Source: Treponema sp.
Lineage (GTDB): Bacteria; Spirochaetota; Spirochaetia; Treponematales; Treponemataceae
Assembly (NCBI GenBank): GCA_023231445.1
Contig: JALNVF010000001.1
Location: 1-64,000, forward strand
Direction of reading: 5' to 3'
DNA: 64,000 nt
Shown: positions 16,912-26,013 of the stretch, in pieces
Layout: each line of letters begins with the position of its first letter
Position numbering within the stretch: the first letter of the stretch is position 1
Made by a program: the position numbers and the translations under genes
The notes under the pieces: model-generated
Database searches by the model: none
The model's input: only the letters and a program-made list of their open reading frames with translations
What the model was told of the DNA's origin: nothing

Positions 16912-17847
16912 ATGCGTATGATTTTGATGGGGACAGGTACAAGCCACGGGATACCTGTCATCGCATGTAACTGTAAAGTGTGCAGATCTCATAATCCGAA
17001 AGACAAACGTCTCAGATGCAGTGCGTATATACAACAGACTGAAAAGAATGGCAGTGAGACACATCTTGTCATAGACACTGGTCCTGAATTCCGTATTCAG
17101 GCCATTCTCTATCATGTAACTGCGCTGAATGCAGTTCTTATTACCCATAGTCATGCCGACCACCTTAACGGACTTGATGATCTGCGTATTTTCAGCCATA
17201 CAAAATCAGAAGGTGTAAACAGATGTGGTGTATCCGTGACGAAATATGCCGAGTCTCCGGGGCAGGGACTTCCTGTGTACTCGAATGTCTCTACGCTGAA
17301 TGATATCAGAAACCGGTTCGACTATATTTTTAAGACGACGCAGGCCGGCGGGGGAAAACCGAAACTTGACCTTGAAGACTGTGTCCGTTTTTCTGCATAT
17401 AATCCTCTTATTGCAGGCTCTGTACGAATTATTCCGGTTCCTATGAAGCACGGATGTATTGATACGACCGGATGGCTTTTGAGTACGACGGACGAAACAG
17501 GAAAGACTCATTCTATTGCGTATCTTACCGATTGTAATGAAATTCCCTCAGAATCAATCAGTCTTCTGCGGCAGTCAGGCGGCATTATAGATCATGTCGT
17601 GATAGACGGACTCAGGGAAACGGCACATTCGACACATTTTTCGTATCTGGAAGCTATGGAGTGTGCAGCAGAGATCGGAGGTACACATACATGGCTTACG
17701 CACATCTGTCATAATATGTGTCATAAAAACATTATAAAATACTGCCGGAGTCATGTGACTGATTTTCCGGAATTAGTAAAGATAGTGAAGTGTGGTGGTT
17801 CCGTTCTTCCTGCGTACGACGGGCTGATTCTGAAATCGGGGGAATAG
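16912..17847 (+). CDS. PhnP-like MBL-fold hydrolase
   Basis: 311 residues. The opening MILMGTGTSHGIPVIACNCKVC, with its Gly-rich loop and Cys-x-Cys-x2-Cys cluster, is that of the PhnP / phosphoribosyl 1,2-cyclic phosphate phosphodiesterase group. The metal motif HSHADHLNGLDDLR follows near residue 80, and later ligands lie in MKHG, LTDCNE and LTHICH. No phn (C-P lyase) genes are nearby, so a general cyclic-phosphate or nucleotide phosphodiesterase role is more likely than phosphonate use. The start ATG coincides with the predicted transcription start; an in-frame ATG at 16918 is an alternative. Confidence 0.85.
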   Translation: MRMILMGTGTSHGIPVIACNCKVCRSHNPKDKRLRCSAYIQQTEKNGSETHLVIDTGPEFRIQAILYHVTALNAVLITHSHADHLNGLDDLRIFSHTKSEGVNRCGVSVTKYAESPGQGLPVYSNVSTLNDIRNRFDYIFKTTQAGGGKPKLDLEDCVRFSAYNPLIAGSVRIIPVPMKHGCIDTTGWLLSTTDETGKTHSIAYLTDCNEIPSESISLLRQSGGIIDHVVIDGLRETAHSTHFSYLEAMECAAEIGGTHTWLTHICHNMCHKNIIKYCRSHVTDFPELVKIVKCGGSVLPAYDGLILKSGE

Positions 17848-17865
17848 ACAGCAGTCTTCTGTCAT

Positions 17866-17898
17866 AAAAAAACCGTCCATTACTGATAAGGACGGTTT
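17866..17898 (-). terminator. Intrinsic terminator of rpmB
   Basis: On the minus strand AAACCGTCC pairs with GGACGGTTT (17890-17898 and 17870-17878) around an 11-base loop and runs into seven Ts (17866-17872). It lies about 20 bases past the rpmB stop. Confidence 0.85.
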
Positions 17899-17918
17899 CT
17901 CATGAAAACGGATTCTGA

Positions 17919-18149
17919 TTATTTGTTTTCTGTTACCGGAGTTTCGGTCTTCGGTACATGCACTTTTTTATCCACGAAGCCTGAGCGGAGACAACGTGTA
18001 CAGACATTGATTGTGCGTGTTGTGCCGCCGAACATAGCCTTTACTTTGAGCAGATTCGGTCTCCATGTACGTTTTGTATGATTATATGAATTACTTACTT
18101 TATTACCATACATCGGTGATTTTCCGCAAATATCACAAGTTCTAGACAT
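17919..18149 (-). CDS. rpmB: 50S ribosomal protein L28
   Basis: 76 residues beginning SRTCDICGKSP, with family blocks NKVSNSYNHTKRTWRPNL and INVCTRCLRSG. It keeps four zinc-type cysteines (Cys5, Cys8, Cys50, Cys53), the metal-binding C+ version of L28. Translation signals (AAGGTAGG upstream) and a near-perfect promoter fit a highly expressed gene. It is transcribed alone, ending in a strong terminator. Confidence 0.97.
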   Translation of the reverse strand: MSRTCDICGKSPMYGNKVSNSYNHTKRTWRPNLLKVKAMFGGTTRTINVCTRCLRSGFVDKKVHVPKTETPVTENK

Positions 18150-18191
18150 ATCTATACCTACCTTCTAACTTAATTACGCGCAAGTTCGGTC

Positions 18192-18220
18192 ATTATATCT
18201 GGAAAGAACCGTTGTGTCAA
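18192..18220 (-). promoter_or_regulatory. Consensus sigma-70 promoter of rpmB
   Basis: On the minus strand a perfect TTGACA (18215-18220), a 17-base spacer and a perfect TATAAT (18192-18197). Confidence 0.9.
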
Positions 18221-18279
18221 TTATATCAGTGGATGAATTGTATCATTTGAGGTATAGTGTTTCCATTCAGGAGAACAAA

Positions 18280-18690
18280 ATGCAGAAAATTGAATGGAAT
18301 GACTCATACCTTCTCGGTATTTCCGAAATCGATAATCAGCACAAAAAACTGCTTGCAGTAGCGAACGATTTGTACGATGCGGCATCAGGTTCAGCCGGAA
18401 ATTATATGCTGAAAATGTCAAAAGTCCTTAAGGCTCTGACTGATTACACTGTGTATCATTTTGGTGAAGAAGAGAAATTTATGAAAAAATACGGTTATGA
18501 AGACGTTGATCTGCATAAAAAAGAGCACGATGCTTTTGTGGCTCAGGTTAATAACCAGATACAGAGGCTTGGCGCCGGCAGTCAGAATGATGCACTTGTT
18601 TTCTACAGTTTTGTAGCAGGGTGGGTGCTTACGCATATAGCAGACAAAGACCGGGTGTGGGCTGCTTTTGTAAAACCTCAGCTGGTATAG
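18280..18690 (+). CDS. Bacteriohemerythrin
   Basis: A 136-residue oxygen-binding di-iron four-helix protein. All ligands are present: His21, His60, Glu64, His79, His83, His119 and Asp124, in the usual H...HxxxE...HxxxH...HxxxxD order. I chose the ATG at 18280 because AGGAG lies eight bases upstream and MQKIEWND is the standard hemerythrin opening; the frame extends 22 codons upstream without support. In a host-associated anaerobe it probably scavenges or senses oxygen. It is divergent from rpmB and stands alone. Confidence 0.95.
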   Translation: MQKIEWNDSYLLGISEIDNQHKKLLAVANDLYDAASGSAGNYMLKMSKVLKALTDYTVYHFGEEEKFMKKYGYEDVDLHKKEHDAFVAQVNNQIQRLGAGSQNDALVFYSFVAGWVLTHIADKDRVWAAFVKPQLV

Positions 18691-18696
18691 GGAAGA

Positions 18697-20694
18697 TCAT
18701 GCTCCGTATGTTTTTTCTATTTCAATAATCTGGTCACGTAAGGTTGCGGCGCGTTCATATTCAAGGCGGTCTGCAGCTTCTGCCATTTCCTTTTTTATCG
18801 CAGTAACAAGTTTATGCCGCTGAGCGGGTACAAAAAGGTTTGCACTCTTTTTAAGTGCTTCAAGCTCAATGGATGCGTCTTCTTTTGCATCTTTATCCTG
18901 CCGTACCAGAATATCTTCAACTGCTTTTGCAATTGTTTTTGGTGTTATGTTGTGTTCTGTATTATACGCCTGCTGAAGTTCCCGTCTGCGTTTTGTTTCT
19001 GTTACCGCTTCTTTCATGGCATCACTCATGCGGTCTGCATACATAACGACGGTACCACCGGCATTACGTGCCGCTCGTCCTATTATCTGAATAAGACTGG
19101 TCGCAGAGCGCAGAAAGCCGATTTTATCTGCGTCAAGAATTGCAATGAACGATACTTCAGGCAGATCAATGCCTTCCCGCAGAAGGTTGATTCCTATGAG
19201 AACGTCGAATTCGCCTGCCCTCAGACCTTTCAGCAGTTCGACACGTTCAAAAGTTTCGATTTCCGAATGGATATATTTTACTTTAAGTGAAAGACCTGTA
19301 AGGTAATCGGTTAAATCTTCCGCCATCTTTTTTGTCAGAGTGAGAACCAGACTGCGTTCATTTTTTGCAATACGGTTTTTTATTTCTTTATAAATGTCTT
19401 CCATCTGACCTTCACTCGGACGGATGTCAACAACCGGATCAAGCAGTCCTGTCGGGCGGATAAGCTGTTCGACAACCTGTGTGCTTTGTTTTATTTCATC
19501 GATCCGGGGGGTCGCGCTTACATATATTACCTGATTGAGTTTTTTGCTGAATTCATCGAACTTCAGCGGCCGGTTATCGAGCGCACTCGGCAGGCGGAAT
19601 CCGAAGTCAATAAGATTCTGCTTACGACTTCTGTCCCCTTCATACATGGCGCCAATCTGCGGAACAGTAACATGAGCTTCGTCTATCATGCAGAGAAAAT
19701 CGTCAGGGAAATAGTGAAGGAGTGTAGCCGGCGGCTGTCCGTGTTCACGCCCTGATATGGGGCCGGAGTAGTTTTCAATTCCCGGACAGTATCCCATTTC
19801 CTTCATCATTTCAATGTCGTATGTGGTCCTTGTTTTCAGACGTTCGGCTTCAAGTACTTTGTTTTGTATGCGCAGCTCTTCAAGACGCTTATCAAGTTCA
19901 TTTTGAATGTTTTCCGTTGCTTCTATAAGCATATTCTGGGGAACAACAAAGTGCCGGGCAGGGTAAATAACTGTTTCATCAAGTTCTTCTATCGTTTCAC
20001 CTGAAACTGCATTGAAACGGCGTATGCGGGAAATACGATCCCAGTCAAGTTCTATTTTGTACGCTTCATCCGTTTCCATATATGCCGGATAAATTTCGAT
20101 TACGTCCCCCCGAATACGAAAATTACCGCGTTCGAGAACAGCGTCGTTACGTTTATATTGAAGCGGAATAAGTTTTTCGGCAAGCTTATGTGTGTCGAGT
20201 GTTTCTCCTTTTTCAATATGAATACGCATTTCTTTGTACAGTTCCGGCATACCCAGACCGTAGATACAGGACACTGTTGCGACTACTATTACATCCCGTC
20301 GTTCCATAAGGCTGTATGTAGCTGCAAGACGGAGCCGGTCGATTTCATCATTAATGGAAGCATCTTTTTCAATATATAAATCACGTGCCGGAACATATGC
20401 TTCCGGCTGGTAGTAGTCATAATAGGAAACAAAATATTCGACGGCGTTATCCGGGAAAAAACTTTTAAATTCCCGGTAAAGCTGCGCCGAAAGTGTTTTA
20501 TTGTGACTTATAATGAGTGTCGGCCGCTGTACACGTTCAATAATTTTTGCCATCGTGAACGTTTTTCCGCTGCCGGTGACACCTTTGAGTGTCTGGTATT
20601 TATCTCCACGGAGGAATCCTTCCGAGAGCTTATCTATTGCCTGCCCCTGATCGCCAGCCGGTTCATACGGAGCGACGACGTGAAATCTGCGCAT
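18697..20694 (-). CDS. uvrB: UvrABC system protein B
   Basis: Damage-verification helicase of nucleotide excision repair. Full length at 665 residues. Walker A GVTGSGKT near residue 40, the beta-hairpin region YYDYYQPEAYVP, DEAH-type box CMIDEAHVT, helicase motif VI region IQIIGRAARNAGG, and the C-terminal UVR domain (RLEYERAATLRDQI) that binds UvrC. It lies five bases downstream of the HtrA gene in the same direction, so the two may share a transcript. Confidence 0.98.
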   Translation of the reverse strand: MRRFHVVAPYEPAGDQGQAIDKLSEGFLRGDKYQTLKGVTGSGKTFTMAKIIERVQRPTLIISHNKTLSAQLYREFKSFFPDNAVEYFVSYYDYYQPEAYVPARDLYIEKDASINDEIDRLRLAATYSLMERRDVIVVATVSCIYGLGMPELYKEMRIHIEKGETLDTHKLAEKLIPLQYKRNDAVLERGNFRIRGDVIEIYPAYMETDEAYKIELDWDRISRIRRFNAVSGETIEELDETVIYPARHFVVPQNMLIEATENIQNELDKRLEELRIQNKVLEAERLKTRTTYDIEMMKEMGYCPGIENYSGPISGREHGQPPATLLHYFPDDFLCMIDEAHVTVPQIGAMYEGDRSRKQNLIDFGFRLPSALDNRPLKFDEFSKKLNQVIYVSATPRIDEIKQSTQVVEQLIRPTGLLDPVVDIRPSEGQMEDIYKEIKNRIAKNERSLVLTLTKKMAEDLTDYLTGLSLKVKYIHSEIETFERVELLKGLRAGEFDVLIGINLLREGIDLPEVSFIAILDADKIGFLRSATSLIQIIGRAARNAGGTVVMYADRMSDAMKEAVTETKRRRELQQAYNTEHNITPKTIAKAVEDILVRQDKDAKEDASIELEALKKSANLFVPAQRHKLVTAIKKEMAEAADRLEYERAATLRDQIIEIEKTYGA

Positions 20695-20699
20695 TTTTT

Positions 20700-21938
20700 T
20701 TAGTCCGACTGCTGGGATGCAAGAACGACAGGCAGTACCCGGTCTTTTCTGTTTCGATGTACCGTAACGTTTACCGTTTCTCCCGGACGTTTATCCTCAA
20801 GAGCAGAAAAATAGTCTGCAAGGGACGCTACCTTTATATCATCGATTTTTGTAATGATGTCTCCGCCGAGATAAATCGTAGAGTTACCATATCTTGCGGG
20901 TTGTGTACCGCCTTTTATGCCTGCTTTTTCTGCATCTCCGCCTTTTGTTACTGCCGAAACGAGTACACCGGAAGATATGTCAAGGTCTGCATATTGTACG
21001 ATTGCGCTGTTAAGCTGCACAATTGATATTTCCATGGCGCCGCGGTTAACATGTCCGAATTTGAGCAGATCCGCGACTACACGGACCGCTGTTTCTGCAG
21101 GAATTGCAAAACCGATACCGGCAGAACTGCCCGAAGATGAGACGATCATTGTATTAATGCCGACCATGCGTCCGGAAGTGTCAAGCAGGGGACCGCCGGA
21201 GTTTCCCGGGTTAATGGCTGCGTCTGTCTGTATCATGTTTCTGATGATACGGTTGTTGCTGTTTTTTACAGGGCGGCCAAGTCCCGAGATAATGCCAGTC
21301 GTCATCGTCCTGTCAAGTCCGAACGGATTGCCGATTGCAATTACTTTTTGCCCGACTTTAAGTTTTGATGAATCTCCGAAAGGAATTGTTTTAAGTACGG
21401 TTCCTGCCGGCGGTGTGAATTTTATGACGGCAAGATCGCTTTCTTCATCCTGTCCGACAACCTGAGCTTCATATTGTGCTCCGTCAGAGAGGGAAACGTA
21501 TATTTTTGAGGCATTTTCGATAACATGGACGTTTGTAACGATGTATCCCCGTTTATCTATAATGGAACCGGAACCGGAACCGCCGTTCTGTACCACCGGC
21601 TCAAGAAACCAGTTTACACCTGTAACCTGGGTATTAATATTCACGACAGATTCTGCACACGCTTCATATACATTGATGTTCTGAATTTCGTCCTGCGTAT
21701 ATTGAGAATTATCAGAAACAGAACGAACCGCAGACTGCCCGGCATTTTGCTCGAGAAAAGTAGTCTGAGGTTCGACAGTACCATTCACTGCTGCCGGCAT
21801 CTGCAGCGTTCCGGTATTCTGATCAGCGGTATGAGCGTTTGTATTGAATTTTATAAAGATAAAGGATGTCACGACTATGGCCGCAACTGCCGTCGCCGCC
21901 GATACGACAATAAGCTGACTACGGGAATAAAGTTTCAT
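20700..21938 (-). CDS. htrA: HtrA/DegQ-type membrane-anchored serine protease
   Basis: Periplasmic quality-control protease of 412 residues. A single N-terminal hydrophobic segment (about 9-29) is followed by a Gln/Thr-rich linker, so it is probably anchored rather than released. The trypsin-like domain carries the full triad His138 (TNVHVI), Asp168 (ESDLAVIKF) and Ser247 (NPGNSGGP). One PDZ domain spans about 305-405 (GVLVSAVTKGGDAEKAG, YLGGDIITKIDDIKV). DegP/DegQ have two PDZ domains; one is the DegS/HtrA-like layout. It is followed by uvrB. Confidence 0.93.
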   Translation of the reverse strand: MKLYSRSQLIVVSAATAVAAIVVTSFIFIKFNTNAHTADQNTGTLQMPAAVNGTVEPQTTFLEQNAGQSAVRSVSDNSQYTQDEIQNINVYEACAESVVNINTQVTGVNWFLEPVVQNGGSGSGSIIDKRGYIVTNVHVIENASKIYVSLSDGAQYEAQVVGQDEESDLAVIKFTPPAGTVLKTIPFGDSSKLKVGQKVIAIGNPFGLDRTMTTGIISGLGRPVKNSNNRIIRNMIQTDAAINPGNSGGPLLDTSGRMVGINTMIVSSSGSSAGIGFAIPAETAVRVVADLLKFGHVNRGAMEISIVQLNSAIVQYADLDISSGVLVSAVTKGGDAEKAGIKGGTQPARYGNSTIYLGGDIITKIDDIKVASLADYFSALEDKRPGETVNVTVHRNRKDRVLPVVLASQQSD

Positions 21939-21955
21939 ATTTGTATAGTACTGAA

Positions 21956-23554
21956 TTAAAACAGATACGTCAAACCGAATGTACCTGAAAAATAATTAGT
22001 ACTGCCGGGATACAGTATTGAATCACCCTTTATGTTGAGCATCACGGACGAATTACCGAGTTGTATGGTCGCTCCTGCACCTGTGTCGAACGCACGCAGC
22101 CACGCAGTTCCCGTTGTTTCGCCGAAAGCACTGTTGAGCGCAAACCATGCTTTTAAGGTTGCTGCCTGAGAAGGTCTGTATTCGAATCCGATACCGTTTC
22201 TCCATATGCTGTCGTTGATTTTCAGATTGCCCTGCAGCGTTCCGTACAGATATTCACTGGAAATACCTGCATAATACGCTGAATTATCAAATCCTATCGC
22301 GGTTCCTCCGCCGAGTCCGTTTCCTGTATCGGCTCCATACGGTTCGTACAAAGGAGTTTCATTTGTATATCCGTATCTGAAGACGGCTGCATAACACAGT
22401 TTCGTGTCTGTGTTTATGTGTTGTGATGAACCGAGTTTAACTGCACCTCCGACTGAAAGAGGGGCATTTTGTATCCCTGCATGCAGTTCAAAATTCATGG
22501 AAAATTCGAACCATGAAACAGGTGCCATGCCGAAGAAAATATTAACAGGTGTTTCATAAAAGGGTGTTCCGTCAGAACGGAACACAGGAGAGACTTCCGT
22601 GCCGATGTATGAGGTGTCTTCTGCCATTATAAATGCAGCCGGCAGCGTTCCTGTTCCCGTGCCTGATTTTGTTACGTCGGCAGGATGGTATGTAAGCGAA
22701 TGGTCGATCTGTGTGTATGCGGTCTGTGTAAAATTACCGGCGGTAACTGTTGCACGGTAGAACCCGTCGGGCAGTTCTTTTCCGTATGTATCACGTCCGT
22801 TCCATGATATTCCCTGTTCCCATGTTGAGAATTCCGGGAACTGCCATGTAAAAACAGTTGTTCCTGCTGAATCTGCAATAGTGAGTGTTCCTGTTTCCGG
22901 AGCAGTCACCTTAAACGAAAACGTGCATGAACCGACAGCTCCTGTATATGCAGGATTAAAACGTCTTCGGCCTGCACTGAATTCTGAAATTGCAAACGAT
23001 GCTTTTGTCATTTGAATCTGAACAGGAATAATCAGGTGCGGGGAAACGAATACCTGAGTTGTATAATCATTATAGCCGAATCTGCGTACTGTGATAGTGT
23101 GAAAACCTTCTTCAAGTTCCAGCGGTGAACCGAAGACTGGTAAACTGGTTGCAGAAAGCCTGTCTCCGTCGGTATAGATAAGACTGTCACCAGAGATACC
23201 GGAGAGAAGAACAAAACCGGTGATTTTATCAAGTTCTACGAAGAACGTGCTGCTTTGTCCGCTTTTTACTGATATACGGTATGAACGCTCTCCGTATCCG
23301 TTTTTCTTTACACTAAGGTTGTACGATCCGGAACCAAGGTCCGTTATTGTACACGGTGTCCGTCCCTGATATTCTCCGTTAAGATAGACAGAAGCATCCT
23401 GAATATTTGCATTTATTGTAATTGAAGTTCTGTTGTCATCGAATAATATGTTGTTTTCCGCTGTAAGTACGCTCTGTCCGCCCGATTGTGTGAAAACATC
23501 TGATGGAAAAAGAAAAAAGACAATAATAAATAAAAACAACGGAATTTGTTTCAT
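21956..23554 (-). CDS. PEGA-domain outer-membrane protein
   Basis: 532 residues with an N-terminal signal peptide (about 1-22, FLFIIVFFLFPSDVFT). Two PEGA-type beta modules follow: residues about 45-110 (SVYLNGEYQGRTPCTI, YNLSVKKNGYGERSY) and about 115-180 (HTITVRRFGYNDY). A FlgD-like Ig module comes next near 220-280 (ISWNGRDTYGKELPDGFYRA). The rest is rich in alternating aromatic strands and ends FGLTYLF with a terminal Phe, as for an outer-membrane beta-barrel. PEGA modules are often linked to surface or polysaccharide binding. The specific function is unknown. It ends 18 bases before the htrA start codon. Confidence 0.75.
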   Translation of the reverse strand: MKQIPLFLFIIVFFLFPSDVFTQSGGQSVLTAENNILFDDNRTSITINANIQDASVYLNGEYQGRTPCTITDLGSGSYNLSVKKNGYGERSYRISVKSGQSSTFFVELDKITGFVLLSGISGDSLIYTDGDRLSATSLPVFGSPLELEEGFHTITVRRFGYNDYTTQVFVSPHLIIPVQIQMTKASFAISEFSAGRRRFNPAYTGAVGSCTFSFKVTAPETGTLTIADSAGTTVFTWQFPEFSTWEQGISWNGRDTYGKELPDGFYRATVTAGNFTQTAYTQIDHSLTYHPADVTKSGTGTGTLPAAFIMAEDTSYIGTEVSPVFRSDGTPFYETPVNIFFGMAPVSWFEFSMNFELHAGIQNAPLSVGGAVKLGSSQHINTDTKLCYAAVFRYGYTNETPLYEPYGADTGNGLGGGTAIGFDNSAYYAGISSEYLYGTLQGNLKINDSIWRNGIGFEYRPSQAATLKAWFALNSAFGETTGTAWLRAFDTGAGATIQLGNSSVMLNIKGDSILYPGSTNYFSGTFGLTYLF

Positions 23555-23615
23555 GATGTTTCAAGTATATAGTATTAGGAACTTTTACAAAAGCCGGCAG
23601 GGGTGTGTAAGCCGT

Positions 23616-24281
23616 TTATTCTGTTTCCGTAAACAATAAATTATGTTCAAGAAAACTGAAGTATGAATCTCTGTCGAGAATAATATGGTCGAGTAATGTA
23701 ATACCAATAATTTGTGAGGCAGCTATAAGCGTTTGTGTTGTTTCAATGTCGTCTTCCGACGGGGTACAAGTACCTGAGGGATGGTTGTGACATACAATCA
23801 TAGCGGATGCATTTTCCATGAGAGCTTCTGAAAATATTTCACGCGGGTGGACAAGTGTACGGTTTATTGTTCCGACTGATGCTATCCGGATTTTTAATAC
23901 TTCATGTCCGCCGTTAAGCGTTACGCAGATAAAATGCTCCTTGGGCAGTACGGAATAATTTCTGACGAATGGGACTACATCTCTGGGCTGTCTGATGACA
24001 GAATGAAGATGAACGGAGCGTCTCCGGCCAAGTTCCAGAGCTGCTGCAATGGCAAGACTTCTGCTTATTCCCATTCCTTTTACGGAAGAAAGAATCTGTA
24101 CGGTATCTTCTGTGTTTGTTTTACCCAGCGCGCGTACGACTTCATGCGAGAGGCTGCGTACTGGCAGATTTCTGGTACCGGTCCCGAGGATGAGCATGAC
24201 GAGTTCTTCATCGCTGGGATAACTCAAACCGTGTTTTAGTACCTGTTCACGGACGTCAGGTTTGTCATTGAGTATTTTCAT
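23616..24281 (-). CDS. radC: RadC-family JAB/MPN-domain protein
   Basis: 221 residues. An N-terminal helix-hairpin-helix region (MLILGTGTRNLPVRSLS, LSSVKGMGISRSLAIAAALELGRR) precedes a JAB metalloprotease-like domain with the metal motif HNHPSGTCTPSEDD. The RadC name is historical: a direct DNA-repair role is not supported, and the biochemical function is unresolved. It stands divergent from the glucosaminidase lipoprotein. Confidence 0.95.
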   Translation of the reverse strand: MKILNDKPDVREQVLKHGLSYPSDEELVMLILGTGTRNLPVRSLSHEVVRALGKTNTEDTVQILSSVKGMGISRSLAIAAALELGRRRSVHLHSVIRQPRDVVPFVRNYSVLPKEHFICVTLNGGHEVLKIRIASVGTINRTLVHPREIFSEALMENASAMIVCHNHPSGTCTPSEDDIETTQTLIAASQIIGITLLDHIILDRDSYFSFLEHNLLFTETE

Positions 24282-24381
24282 TATTATATAATATTTCAGA
24301 AGAGAACTGTTTTATGCGGTTTTTTGGAGTGAAACACGGAAATACATTTATACAGAGCCGGTTTATGCCGAAAATTCATAT

Positions 24382-24963
24382 ATGAAACCAGTTTACAGAA
24401 TTTTACTCGGGTTTATCTTTGTTATTGCTCTTTTTTCATGTCGTACCGTTCCTGTGCAGCAGATACAGATTTCGCGGAGTCTTACCGGACGGGCTGTTCT
24501 GAGTGAGAAACAGCTTATAACTTTTTTTATGATGAATAATTCTCTTGCTGACAGGGGTCAGGTTACACGGCTTGCCCGGTATTACATATCAGAAGCGTAT
24601 GACGAAGGAATTAATTCCGACGTTGCATTTGCTCAGATGTGTCTGGAAACGGGATTTCTGCGTTTCGGAGGTCTTGTTACTCCTGAAATGCATAATTATT
24701 GCGGACTTGGTTCAATTGACACAGATCATCCGGGAGAATCTTTTAAAACTGAACAGGAGGGAGTCCGCGCTCACATTCAACATCTTAACGCATACGGTGA
24801 CACTGACAGTCTGGTGAATCCTCTTGTAGACAAACGTGCAAAGTGGGTAACTCCCAGAGGTAAAGCTCCGACTGTGTTCGAGTTGTCGGGAACATGGGCA
24901 TCCGATCCTGCTTACGGGAAAAAGCTGGATGCAATTCTGTCAAAAATGGAATCAGTGCGATAA
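24382..24963 (+). CDS. Glucosaminidase-domain lipoprotein
   Basis: 193 residues, with lipobox ALFSC (Cys20) at the end of a short signal peptide. The rest is one glucosaminidase (endo-beta-N-acetylglucosaminidase, LytG/FlgJ-like) domain, with the likely catalytic Glu in FAQMCLETGFLRF and the conserved NYCGLG and GVRAHIQHLNAY blocks. It is a probable peptidoglycan hydrolase working at a membrane, in growth, division or flagellar insertion. No good ribosome binding site is visible before the ATG. Its stop is nine bases from the convergent DUF192 gene. Confidence 0.88.
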   Translation: MKPVYRILLGFIFVIALFSCRTVPVQQIQISRSLTGRAVLSEKQLITFFMMNNSLADRGQVTRLARYYISEAYDEGINSDVAFAQMCLETGFLRFGGLVTPEMHNYCGLGSIDTDHPGESFKTEQEGVRAHIQHLNAYGDTDSLVNPLVDKRAKWVTPRGKAPTVFELSGTWASDPAYGKKLDAILSKMESVR

Positions 24964-24971
24964 CCGTACGG

Positions 24972-25448
24972 TTATTCTGCTTTGGGATCGAAGTTCAGTA
25001 CAAGTATATCGCCGGTTTTAATTCCTGTACGGGTAAACCAGCCCTGTGGTACTTCAAGCGCATAGCGTACATTTACCGTACTGTTGATGTTTGCAATGCT
25101 GTACGGCGTCATGTCGAATATATCCCGGATACGGCCGAGAGAATCAATAAAAGCTATAGAAAGCGGATGAGGTGTATTTTTCATCCAGAAAGAAAGCATC
25201 TGGTCACGGTCAAAAAGAAAAAGCATGCCTGTTCCGTCAGGAATATTTTTCCGGTACATGTAGCCGTTGTTACGTTCTTTTTCTGTACGTGCCATTTCGG
25301 CAGTTATTTGTATTTCAGTACCATCGTTTTTTTTAAGCGACAGCGCCTGTGTTTTTAATTTTTTCGTACAAGAGGTGAGTGGCATCAGTGCACAGAGTAT
25401 AACAGCGCAGCAGCAGATACAGAATCTGTTTTTTTTAAAATTAATCAT
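24972..25448 (-). CDS. DUF192 lipoprotein
   Basis: 158 residues with a Cys-rich signal peptide and lipobox PLTSC (Cys27). The body is a DUF192 domain, recognisable by ERNNGYMYRKNIPDGTGMLFLF, MLSFWMKNTPHPLSIAFID and ALEVPQGWF. The family is widespread and of unknown function. The start overlaps the stop of the upstream secreted protein by one base (TAATG), so the two are co-translated. Confidence 0.9.
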   Translation of the reverse strand: MINFKKNRFCICCCAVILCALMPLTSCTKKLKTQALSLKKNDGTEIQITAEMARTEKERNNGYMYRKNIPDGTGMLFLFDRDQMLSFWMKNTPHPLSIAFIDSLGRIRDIFDMTPYSIANINSTVNVRYALEVPQGWFTRTGIKTGDILVLNFDPKAE

Positions 25449-25999
25449 TACAGACCTTCCAGAAACATATCTTGTGTCATTTCTGTTCCCGATTTTGGGA
25501 CAAGCGATTTACTGGTTAATTCATCGAACACTTTATTATCGACATATTTGAGCGAAAGAGGCCGCTCAAGACTCATTGTTACATCAGTGTTTTTCCATAC
25601 GGACTTTTCGGGTGACAGAGATGCCGGGGCACCGTATTTTTTACAGAGTGTACTGAAAATGCTGTAATGGTCGATTTTATCTGTATTTATGTTGATGATT
25701 ATTATATACAATCTGCTGTTGTAAAACTGAAAATAACATCTTTTAAGAAAGGAATCAACATGTCCCGCTGCAGAATCCGTTTCTATAAGAATACGGTTCT
25801 CGCCGGGCAGAAGGGATACATCACGGTCTCCGTGATAGCCGAAATCGCTGTTCTGCATAAGTTTGTTTTTTACTTCATCAAGCGACATACCAAGTGTAAT
25901 TCCGCCGTATCCGTTCGGAATTGTACCTGCAGTTCCTTCTGCAAAAAAAGGGAAAAAAAACAGGCTGAAAAGCAGTACAGTTACAATACTTTTTTGCAT
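25448..25999 (-). CDS. Secreted protein of unknown function
   Basis: 183 residues with a clear signal peptide (about 1-20, VTVLLFSLFFFPFFAEG) and no lipobox cysteine at the cleavage site, so it is probably periplasmic. The first folded stretch, YGGITLGMSLDEVKNKL, is a motif seen in small periplasmic proteins of unknown role. The rest has alternating strands (YFQFYNSRLYIIIININ). I do not recognise the family. It is coupled to the DUF192 lipoprotein and lies just downstream of the double cyclic-nucleotide regulator. Confidence 0.8.
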   Translation of the reverse strand: MQKSIVTVLLFSLFFFPFFAEGTAGTIPNGYGGITLGMSLDEVKNKLMQNSDFGYHGDRDVSLLPGENRILIETDSAAGHVDSFLKRCYFQFYNSRLYIIIININTDKIDHYSIFSTLCKKYGAPASLSPEKSVWKNTDVTMSLERPLSLKYVDNKVFDELTSKSLVPKSGTEMTQDMFLEGL

Positions 26000-26013
26000 A
26001 ATGTCTTTCCGTA

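Noticed and set aside
16912..17847. Phosphonate (C-P lyase) pathway gene phnP in the strict sense
   Set aside because: There are no other phn genes around it; the similarity supports only the PhnP-like fold and general phosphodiesterase chemistry.
20917..21465. Open frame of about 180 codons on the plus strand
   Set aside because: It is antisense to the HtrA protease catalytic domain and has no recognisable motif.
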